Origin: Sarcocystis neurona
Taxonomy: Eukaryota; Apicomplexa; Conoidasida; Eucoccidiorida; Sarcocystidae
Reading direction: 5' to 3'
Assembly: GCA_000727475.1 (NCBI GenBank)
Contig: KL647293.1
Span: forward strand, 3,856,437-3,920,436
Length of the DNA: 64,000 bases
Shown here: in pieces, positions 34,181 through 46,173 of the stretch
Layout of the letters: each line of letters begins with the position of its first letter
Position numbering within the stretch: position 1 is the stretch's first letter
Notes under the pieces: generated by a model
Told to the model about the DNA's origin: nothing
The model's database searches: none
What the model saw: only the letters and a program-made list of their open reading frames with translations
Program-made: the position numbers and the translations under genes

Positions 34181-36429
34181 GTGTGTATGTATATATATAC
34201 ATATATACCTTGTGCGTGTATCCTACGTAGGTGCGTTGTACATATTAGTATACATATGTATACATACAGCTAGGTATTACATATATATAATATATATATA
34301 TATGTAATACATATATATATATGCCATCGGCAGATCTTTCAAGCTGAGCGCATGATTCCACTTCTGGATGACTTCAGTTAGTTTTTCAGACGTTACCACG
34401 TACAGGGCAAGCAGTGTTGCACGACTGACACGTTCTTAGCGAGCTCGGCCTCCTGTGCAACAGAGATGAGGAAGCACTGTTGTAAGTCTGGCACTTAGTG
34501 AAGGCACTCTGTGCCGCATTTCACCATCTGTGTTCATATGTATATATATACATCTATATTATGCGTACACAGATACAGGCAGAGTGCCCGTACACATATG
34601 TATACATATAGACATACGTAGAGAGAGACAGGGAGAATACTAATTGTTCGCGTCTCCATACATACATCTACACACATATGCATATGTGTGTATTCACAAG
34701 AAAAAGGACGTGTTTGTACGTATGGATATACCCAACTACGTACACCTATGTAGTGTAAACGTGTGCGTCTAAAAATGCAGGCGACACGCATATATACATA
34801 CATATATATAGAGGAAGAGAGAGAAAGAGAAGAAGAAAATTAAATGTCCGCGTCCTCAGTTGCACTTCTATACACGTGTGTATATGTAGGTATACATAAG
34901 GAAATTGATTCGTAGTCAAATTTACGTAGCGAAATGTACCAGGAAGCCGTACAGTCATAACTTCTACGCTGTGATGTCTCCATCACAAACGTGGAGACAG
35001 CCTGCCGCCACATGCACTCTGCCGGCGAGAAACAGCAAACGTTGTCATCGCTGAGTGACTGCCGCCTCATACACATCCTCCACACAAATCTATATATCCA
35101 TCGCTCTATCTCTCTATCTACCTATATATCTCTATATGTTCACACACACGCGGTTACGCCTATGTAATAGATACACGTGTGTTGCTAGTGATGTGTGTCC
35201 ATATGTGCGAACTTCTACACTGCCGTGTGTATCAAGACGCCTACACATATATATATATATATTTGAAGTATTTCCCAACGACGGATACATCAGTATGTGT
35301 GTACCTCTGTAAGTATATCTACAAATGTGAGAAGACACGTCAACGAAGTAAATAAACACATGCACGGATGAACATGCTAGTGTATATGGATGAATCTACA
35401 TATACAATTATATATATTGATAAGTAGAATACAGGCGCATATACATCTACATACGTAGCTGTACTTATAAACGTACGCCACAGTTTCGTCAGGACCTGCA
35501 GATGCGTCCTGTGGCCTGTAGCTCTCCTCCGGGTCCTTGACACGCGTACTCCCTCACAATTTTTGATGTGTCTGCATTTCTCAAATTGCATGTGGAACTT
35601 CCACGTCATGAAGTGCCACACGCCATCTGCGTGTATATATCTGTATATATATATATATGTATGTGTATGCGTACGAGTGTCACATAGTATCCACGTAGGG
35701 ACAAATACACGCGAACACATGTATGTACACACGAACTTGCATGTGCCGCATTTGCATACAAATACAATATATATATGTATATGTAGAGAGAGAGACAGAT
35801 ACACTTATACGTATATATATATATATATGTACATATATATGTGGTTGGGAGCCCTACCTAGTAGCAACGCAGAGACAATTACAAGCATATATATGTGTGT
35901 GCAGACAAACTTGCATGCATCACATTTGTATATACATATATGTCTGGCTATGAAAACTTCCTTTCACAAGTGGTAATCACCCGCGCTCTCTTTTTTGCTG
36001 CTTCCGTGTCGCTCTGCTTGTGCCCTCACACATACGTGAGAGCGTCTTTCTCTGCGGGAAGACGTACACGTACATCCCATTCGTAGATTTACACATTCTT
36101 GTGTACAACACATGCGTGTTCACGTATATATATATATATATGGATATAAACTTATTCGTACGCCTACTACTTGCAAATATGTATACACGCATATGTAATC
36201 CAAGGGACTCTCTCTGCAAATATACGTATAAACATACATGAGTGCCTTACTCTGTGTGTGTGTGTGTGTATGTTTCTCTCTCTCCCTATATATATATATA
36301 TGTTCGCAGAGAGATATATTTGTAGACGCACACATCCTTGTGTATTTATTCGTCTATGCATGCATACATATATATATATGTTTTCCTACTACTCGCACAT
36401 ATATACGTCTACGTATGTGAGACAGATGT
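34181..36429. repeat. Microsatellite-rich spacer
   Basis: (AT)n, (CA)n and TATG runs throughout, including a long AT palindrome (gtaatac arms) near 34273-34312. Coding-like frames are absent. Tyr/His/Thr/Cys-rich frames are products of the alternating sequence. Confidence 0.65.
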
Positions 36430-36990
36430 GGACTCAGGATAAGTATGGGAGGAAAGGGATAGAAACACCTGTGCCAGAGGAAGACCGGGGAAGAGGGAAG
36501 TGTTGTATCTGCGTCGTTGCACGTGGCCCAAGAAATTTGTTGTCGAGATCGAAGGGTGCAGCAATGACAGCAACAGCGGCCAGAGGGCAGGCGTCGCGTT
36601 CCAGGTGATGAAACGGAGAGAAGACGGGAGAGACGAAAGGAGGAACAGCAGGCTGCCTCACACAAACGGAGTCGTCGCAGGAGGAGGAGACAACACGGAC
36701 GACCGCGCGCTTTTCAGAGGCGGCAGCTCTGCGACTTCTTCTTCGTCTTCCTCCTCGTCGTCATGTGCGCATCAAAGTTTCACTCCGTCGATAAAGCAAA
36801 GAATGTCGGAGCGAGTTCCCCATCAAAAACGGCGACAAAAAAGTAAAGTTGTTTACTTGTCTCTCTCGAAGAAACGCAGAATTTACTTGGACGTGTTAAA
36901 ATGTGAGAGGCATACAGGAAAGCAGATACTACCCATTCCCGCGGACAAACACACAGAAAAAGGTCCACCTCCCATATATGTACACGTGTG
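36430..36990. other. Microsatellite-free island with frames on both strands
   Basis: The + frame 36500-37063 is Ser/Arg/Lys-rich with a nine-Ser run. The - frame over 36662-36780 reads DDEEEDEEEVAELPPLKSAR and ends in a stop after PFV, which looks like an acidic C-terminus. Neither has a clear start or splice site. One of the two strands may hold an exon. Confidence 0.3.
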
Positions 36991-37768
36991 TGTGTGGAGC
37001 TGCATGCAGATACATCTATTTATAGAGACACGGAGACAGAGGGAGAAACGCACGAACAGGTGAAGTTCAGACAGAGCGACAGCAAGACACACACACACAG
37101 AGACATGTGCATGCATACATATACATGTGTGTGGCCGCACGGGCAAAAGATAGAGATAGAAAAAACGTCTTAGTCAAATTCCCACATCTGCGCGCTTCTT
37201 TAAAAGTAGAGTTTCGTCTGTTGTCTTCCAGTTGCCTTCGTCTACAACTGCATGCACCCACAGCAAATCACCACTACCAAAACATATATATCTATACATA
37301 TATATATATATGTAAACAAAACACCTAACCTACATATATCGATAGAAGCATGTGCGTATCCGGCACGTCCGTAGACGCAGTAAGCATGTATTTGTGTACG
37401 CATGTTTACAAACATATATATATACATATGTGTGTATACATACGTATACATATCCGCGCCGGCGGAGAGATATATACACCACACCCACAGGTACACTGGT
37501 CTATACATCTACATATATATATATATGTATATACATGTGGAAATTTGTGTGTATATGTATCTACCATACACATATAAATATATAGATATATAGAGAGAGA
37601 GAGAGGTAACGGTACGTATAGAGCAGTAGATTCCTTCGCATGCATGCAAAGATAGAGAGGGATGTATATATACTTTTTTATGGGGGGGATGACAGCACAG
37701 AAACACCGACGTTCGTGCAAGTAGGGGGAAACGTCGGAACAACATAGAGCCTCTCGTGACGGATAGAA
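36991..37768. repeat. Microsatellite-rich spacer
   Basis: AT/GT/AC runs (37283-37312, 37410-37450, 37512-37530) and short GA runs. No coding-like frame. It lies just 3' of the stop of the - strand gene that follows. Confidence 0.6.
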
Positions 37769-40700
37769 TCAACTGAGAATTTTACATTCTTTCAAGCGCT
37801 GCAGCACATACTTCCCTCGGCCGTCTGCTGCTGCTTCGGCTGCTGCTGTTCCGCTCCTCACCGCTAGCAGCAGCAGCTGCCGCAGCGCCGGGTCCTGCAG
37901 CACCACCACCCGCATGCAAAGCCCGCACCCAGACGCATCATAACGCGTACAAAACACACTCGCATATGTATGTATATATGTGTATATATATATATGTACA
38001 AACATACACACACAGAGATAACATATATATGTATATATGTACACACTACAAACACGCAGATACACACAGCTATACATTTATGCCGTCACAGCGTCCAGGC
38101 ATACACAGGCAAGAGGCTCCATTCATCCACGAACACACGGAGGCATTACATCTATATCCGCTTATATGTGTCTGTCTCAGCAATATATACATATATGCCG
38201 AAATTTGTGCATATATTCACATAACCTGGCAATCGTCAAAAAGGTGGAGCCCCCCTGAGAATAACAATCCTAAGAAACTACAACTCACGCAAAGACGTAT
38301 ACACGTGTATATATATCTAAAATAGAATCCCCAGTTCACGCATACATATGTATGTATATATATATATATGTATACATATGTATCCTTATATATCCCACGA
38401 GTCGTACACATATACATATATATATACACACACAAATATAATCCCTGATTCATGCATTTATAGATATACAGTGATATATATATATATCACTGACAATTCA
38501 TGCATAAGTATACAGACTTATGTGCACATATATACATATATATATATATGTATATCACGCCCCCCCCTATACATATATATATATATACATATATGTACAT
38601 ACATATATCTACCATATAGTCCACAATTCATACATGAATCCATATACATACATATATATATATATATGTATAACTATATATAACTCGCCATTCATCCATA
38701 GGCATATATATATACATGTATACATATATATTCTCATATATCCCATGACTCGTACATATTTATATATATATATATATATATATATCCGCATACACACCAC
38801 GACTCGTACGTGTATATATAGGTGTCCACATGTTAAAGGTAGGGAGATCCACGTGGCACAGACGCACTTTGACGTTTCTCTGACTCTCTGCAGGTATGCG
38901 CAAAGACAGACGAGCCTTCTGCATTCGCACACACACGTCCGTGTCTACACCCGTAGTCTTCAATACAGTCGGCGACTAAATAATTCGTTGATTTTCACCA
39001 CGTGAACAGGAGCATTCATGCAGCAACTTCTCCTCTTCGCTTCTCAGTGCGAAGGGCACGTGGCGTCGGTATTTTCTACGAAGAAGCGACTCGCATCCCT
39101 TCGCGAACCCCCCCCTTCCCCTCCGCCGTTGCAGGAATGCGTTTGGACGGACGGGGTGCAGGACGGGTGCAAGTCGTTGCCGCGAAGATGACGCATGTGA
39201 AATAAACAACGCCGCCCCGTACACGCCCTGATGACCACGTGCATATGTGTGGCACATATACGCAGTACGCATACATATATTTATATATGTTGGGCACACC
39301 TATATGCAGGGGGCACACATATATGGATTCTGAAGATACATACATTGTGCGCACGCACACACAGGACACAAACGTGCAGTCTGGAGATATATATATGTAT
39401 ACGTAGGTGTACATATGTACATACATGTGTGTGGTGTGCATGGATATACATGGTACATATATGCCGTCTGTGGATATATATATACATGTATGTGTATGGT
39501 GTGCATGCATATACAGGGCACACATATGCTGTGTGTATATATATATACATACCTACATATGCATATATGTATATATATGTATCTGGACGTATATATGTAT
39601 GTGCGTATACGGATGTATGTGTACGGTGTATGCGCATGTATAGGGGACATATACGCAACTTGCAGATACACATATTGTGTAGATTCGCATATAGGGCGCG
39701 TACATACGCCTTTTGCCGTACACTGTGGACATGTGCACATATGTCTGTGTGTATGTAGATAAACGCGTGTGGACATACGTATATATGTACGCATGTGAAT
39801 GGGAATGTGCAGATGCAGACAAGATAAAGGGAATGACGCGGTCGCGCGCAAGCCAGAGGTATGTGATAAATATCTTGACACGGGTACATAAGTACGCATA
39901 AGCGTATATGTTATGCGGGTGTGCGTACACATATATATACGGATGCGGATATACAAACAGTTTTACCTTCTTATGTATGTATACATATGTACATAGATGT
40001 GTGTTTATATTAGTTGCGTGTATATATATATGTATACGTACGGGCATAGATACACATATAGATTCACCTTTTAGGTATGTACATCGATGGAGGTGGATGT
40101 GAGCGAATACTAGTTGTATGAGATTCAAACTCCTGTGATCTCCCACCGATATTCTTCATACAGGTGACCTGTCTCTCTCCTCTCTTATATATATACACAT
40201 ACACATATATATATGTACATGTGTATAGGCGTTTGTACAATTCTTATATATATATATATATTTGCACACATGCAGACATACACTCAGAGACAGAGACACA
40301 TACGGAGGCAAAGCTGCATATACAGCTCTAGCAAGACTTCATCGGTACACAGCAAGTGGTGGCTCACTGCAAATGGAGAGTTGCATTCATCCGCGTAGAA
40401 CAGAGAAGGGGCCACCCCACCGTTTTCCCCTTCGAAAAGAAGAAGCTACGCGTGTGTACACTGCGGAGAAGCGTCAGCAGGCTTGCTCGTCGGCTTCTAC
40501 AAAGCGAGAGTAGGATGGCCAGGTATATACGCAGCTGAACATAACGACCTGCCCACAGAAGTCTGCAGCACTGACGCAGAGGAACAGAGAGAAAATGAGA
40601 AAATATAGCGTGAGCCAGACGCGAAGATGATCAGGTGGACATCACCCCATGAAGAGAGGTGAAGATGACCAGGTGGACATCGTCACGCCAGGTAGACGAG

Positions 40701-43700
40701 GACAGTTTGCCCGAGGTGGTGCAGCACAGAGGAGACGTGGAGAGACAATTGACAATTTCAGCTGCTGCAAGTTGCTCAGTAGTGACGCATGTTCGCCTAC
40801 GAAAGGGTCGACACAGCGAGAGACAGAAGGGACGGCAGAAACGAGCGCAGGAGAACGTCGCAGGACGGGAAAGGGAGGAGGACAAAAACAAGCCGCCTCA
40901 CGTGCAGCGCCTTCTGCAGGAATGCATGCAGCGACGGGTTTTCTCCGTGACGCTGCTTCGCTTCTTCGAGCAGCTGTCGCAGCGCGGGCTCGGTCTCTTC
41001 CGCCTCGTGCGACCCCGGGAGGACTGCAGGCGTCTCCCCGTCTCCGTCTCGCTCTGCTGCTGCGGCTGTCGGCGTCTCGCCTTCTCCCTTTCCGCGCTCT
41101 CCGCCTGGTGTCGCCCTGCGAAAGTCCAGCCGCGGTCGTCTCTTCTTCAAGCTCTCTACAAATTCAAACCACCACACCCGCACACGCAGTGCTTCGCATG
41201 GCACCCTACACACATACATGCGTACGCACGTAGATACATACATGCATATACGCGTACATACGTACATATATACACATGCATATATACACAGCCACGTACA
41301 TACACACGTACACATATGCATGCACGCATACATACGTATGTGCAGACGTACATGGATACATACATACATGCATCCGTGCATGCATACTTACATACACATA
41401 TCCATATATATACACACACACATATATACATACATGCATATACGCGTACATACGTACATACATATACATACAAACACACACACACACACGCGTATATGCA
41501 TACACACATACACATACATACACACACGCATACATGCATACACACATACACATACATACGCACGTACATATATGCATATGTACATATATATGTACATATA
41601 CATACACATAGATACACACGTTGTGTGGGGCCGCATATACACATAGATATGTACGTAGAGTATGTATACATGTATGTATATATGTACAGGAAAATACGCC
41701 GGTGTACACGTACGTATATACGAAGGTGTCTATGTAGCGGCATATACGTGAATGTATATATTTGAGCTTTTATACGACGGTGTACATGTGAGGACCTATA
41801 TACGTAGATCTATCTAGCTGTACACGTGTATATGTAAGTGCTTGCATGGAAGTATATATAGGTAAATATGCACGTGTATATGTAGATGTATGTGTAAACT
41901 ATGTATGTACGGTATATATGAGAATATATATGTGTGGGGGTTTATGTAGGTGTACGTATGTATAGGTATATACGCAGGTGTACAGATGTGCATCTCCATA
42001 TAATGAGGCAGAGAGATGGCTACACCTGCGAACTTGGGTACACACGTATTTGGGCGTACGACTACGTGAGCAGCAGTGTCCAACACCACCAGCAGCGGGG
42101 CAGACCGCAGACGCACCAGAGTTGCAGGAGGAGTCGAAAACAAAAGAGAAATGCAGCAGCAGCAGCAGCAACGGGAGACTGCGTCGGCACCAGCAAGAGC
42201 CAGCGCCACAGCAGGAGCAGCAGCACGCCCCAGCAGCACCCGCACGCCGCAGCAGCAGCAGCACACCCCAGCAGCCGCAGCAGACGCAGCACCAGCAGCA
42301 CATGGCAGCAACAGCAGCACAACGCAGCAGCCGCAGCACAGTACAGCAGTAGTAACACACCGCAGCAGCACCAGCACACCCCAGGAGCAACAGCCCGCAC
42401 CAGCAGCAGCAGGAGCGCACTGCAGCAACAGCAGCACACCGCAACAGCAGCAGCACAGTGCAGCAGCAAGTCAGGGTCGAAAAAGCACCAGCAACACGTA
42501 TGTGGAATTCACCTTCGCTACTTTCACTTTGTTGCTGCAGCGCATCGTCGGGTTGCAGGCCATCAGAAGCTGCTGCTGCTCCTCCTCCTCTGAGGGCGCC
42601 GAAAATTCCGCCTGGCGCGCCGAAGAAAGCGCCAAATGGACTGCCACTCCCGAAAAGTTGGTCGAAAAGACTTCCTGCTGCTGTTGCTTCTTCTTCTGCG
42701 CCGCTGCGTCTCTGCGCGCGCGACGCTCGACGACTGCTGCGGGGCCGTCGCCGTCCTGTGTCTTCTTCTTCCTCGTCCCCTTCGGCGTCCCCTTCACTAC
42801 TGCTGCCGCTTTCTTCTCCCTCTTCTTCTTCTTCCTCTTCCTCGTTGCCGCTGCTTCCAGCAGAGCCCAGAGCCGCAGCAGCAGCAGGGCGGCCGCCGCC
42901 GCCGCCACCGAACAGCAGCGAGGGCCCGCCGAAGAACTCGGCGAACAGGCGGTCGAAGGGGCTGTTGCTGCCGCCGAAGAGCGAAGAAGAAGAGGCGCGG
43001 CCGACGAAGACTCCAGGCGACACCTCAACGAATCCTTCTCCTTCCTCCTCCTCCTCGTGATTGTGCGGGCCTCGCCGCTGCTGAGCAGCCCGGTGTCGGC
43101 GTGCTGGACCGCGCAGCAGCTCCGCCTGTCCCACCGCAGCAAGCAGTCACGCCCACAATAGCGCTGCAGCGGACGAACGCCGGGTGCGGGGCAGCCGCAG
43201 GATAGACGCGGCAGCAGCACAGAAGAAGAACAGCAACAAGAAGAGAGCGGCGGAGCTTACCAAAGAGCTGCGGCAGGCGGGAAGAAAGCAACAACTACGG
43301 AACAAAAACAGCAGCCACAGGCGAAAGACCGCCGTCAACAACAAAAGACGCAACAGAACAGAGGAAAGCACAGCAACGGCAGAAGCAGCAGCCACAGGGA
43401 AGAGACACGAGGAGAAGTAGCAGCGCGCTTCTCACTTGGACGGATATTCTCCTGGAACGACGCTGCTGCTTCGACTTTGCTGGTGCTCCTGCAGCATTTG
43501 CTGCCTTCGTTTCCTCTTTCTCTTCCTTTTTTGGCGGAGGAGCAGAAGAGAAAGTACGAGCAAAGGCGACTCTGCTGCAAAGTTCACCCGGGGTCTTGCA
43601 GTCACGGTCGTCGATACCTCTGCGTTGCAGCTCTCTCCGCATCGCGCTGAGGATAAATTCCTGCAGAAAGAGAAAGTCTTCGGAGAGAGGGTGCCATTGA

Positions 43701-46137
43701 TGAAGCAAACAAGAAGAAGAAGCGAAGGATACAGACGAGGCGCACACCAGCAGCAGCACGTCTCGAGCAGCAGGAGCCGTGACGGCAGCAACTGCAGCAC
43801 ACACAACCACCGCAGTCCCCACCACCCCTAGAAGAAGAACAGGAAGAAGAAGCGAAAAGGAAGAGGAGGAAGAAGAAGGAAAGCAGAAGAGAGAAAAGTA
43901 GACAAAGGAGCAAAAACAGATTAGTCACATTCTATAGTCGGCAACAAAGCACCTCAGAGACGTGAGGACACGGGAACCGAAGGCCTCGCTCTCTGGACCG
44001 CAGCAGCAGCAACAGCAAACAGGCAAGCCCAGCACTTCCACGTGCAGCAGAAAAACGTCTACGGATGCCGGAACCATGTCACTGTCTCAACTCAGAAGAA
44101 ATACAAAGGAAATATACATATATATATGTGCGTATCTGTGTCTCTGTCTGCACGCGTGTGTGTGTGTGTGTTACACATGTGTGAATAGGCGCAGCAACAG
44201 AGAGATAAGGAGTCGCCCTCCGCGTGCCGTCGCAGATTTCCGCGAGGGTCTTCCTCAAGACGAACTTGTACAAACGACAGAGAAGAGACACACACATAAA
44301 GAAGAAGAACAGAAGCTTCCCCATAATACGCACGCATGTACATATTTGTATGGAGAAACTGACAGAAAGGGCGGGAAGGAACGGGAATAGGGAGAGCGTC
44401 CCCCAGCATCTCAGGCGACTCCGAAAAGAGACACGGGCACCTCATACACAGGGAGAGGACGTCCGACTATTTCCAGAGACATATACCTATGCACACATTT
44501 GTATGGAGACGGGGGAAGAGATAGAAGAAACCAACGGACGGAAGGACCGTCTCCTCGAATCTCTGTGCATTGCCTCGGGCAACTTGAGACGGAAACGCGG
44601 GGGCAACCCACCTACAAATGAGGAAGCTGCAGGGCTTCCGCAGATACATATAATATACGCATGCATGTATGGACGCAGTACAATACACACAAAGAGAAGG
44701 AAGTACGGGGACGCAAGGGGCGTCTCCCAGAATCTCCGTACATTTCCTCTGGCAACGAAAGACAGGGGTATGGGCCATTCGTAAGGAAGATCGAATATTG
44801 ATGGAGACGCCGCCGGTAAATCTATTCTTGCACAGACGCATGCAGGACATCCGAGTGATACACACGTGCTGTCTCTCGTTTGCTGTTTCTCTGTCTTCCT
44901 CTGTTTGTGTGGCTGTCTCCGGACGTCTGTAGACCTCCACACAAAGGCCAGAATAGACTTATTTATGCCCTTCGCTTCCAAACGTTTGCGTGAGTAGGTG
45001 AGTGATGCTACAAATACAAAAAGACCAACACGTGTGGATTGGTCTTCCCTACAATGCAGACGAGTAACACGTTGGTGAGACGCTTTATCTCTGTGTTTCT
45101 GTCGCCAGGCGCGGTGATGAAACAGGTTCATTTCTTGCCCACAAGCTGCCGAACGTAGCGCGGGAAGACGTCCGGTAGATCGCCAGCAGCCCCACACACA
45201 CACGCGTGCAACTAACAAGCCGCAGGTAGCCACACGGAATTTGTTCTGTCAATCAACTGCTGCTGCAGCAGCACACGCAGACACACACGCACAGACACGC
45301 CCGCCACAAACAGGCACCTGCAGGCGCACATAGATACGAGAGACATGCAGGTGTGTCTACACCCTATAAGAGTAGACGTAGACGACCTATACGTCTGCAA
45401 GAAAATCCACCTCTTTCCTCATGCAGCAGCAGCAGCTGGACGTTCTGCGATTCGGTACGTAGAAACACAAGCAGACATCTCCCACCCGTTTCGCTGGGGA
45501 AGACGAAGAGTCCAGCAGCGCCTGAAGCTCCCGCATTTCTGCTGCGTACGCTGCCACGCTGCGTTTCCCTTGCCGCGACGGCGATGATCTGCTGCTGCTG
45601 CTGTCATCGCTGCCACACACACACACACAAGACGCAATACACACATATACATATATAAATATATATGCGCCGCATATATATACAACATTTATATGTATGC
45701 ATGTGTGCGCCACACATACATACAACATATATATATATATATATACACCATACATATATATATATATACAACACACACATATGTGCGCCACACATATACA
45801 CAACACACGCACATATACATACACAAATATGTGCGCCGATCTATTTGTATGGATGAATATTCACATACACACATATAGGCACACACATATAGGCACACAC
45901 ATATATACACGATATATATACACATTTACATGCATATATATATATATATATATATGTATAGGCGCACACACGACCTCACATACGCCCGCACGAAAAACGG
46001 CGTTCGGCTAGGCGGATGAAGGAGGCAAAAACAAAACGGATGTGGAAATGTTGGGGAAATCTCGCATATATATATATATATGTATACATCTACATATACA
46101 TACACACATATACACATACACATATACCCATCTACAC

Positions 46138-46173
<36 letters not shown>

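Noticed and set aside
40659..41765. 368-codon + strand frame rich in Tyr, Thr and His
   Set aside because: It arises from alternating TACA/CACG repeats. The first third overlaps, on the opposite strand, an exon with consistent splicing.
42076..43161. 361-codon + strand frame, Thr/Ser/Gln/Arg-rich
   Set aside because: It is the complement of the acidic exon and the CTG intron of the - strand gene, whose splice phases agree. The + reading has no splice or start support.
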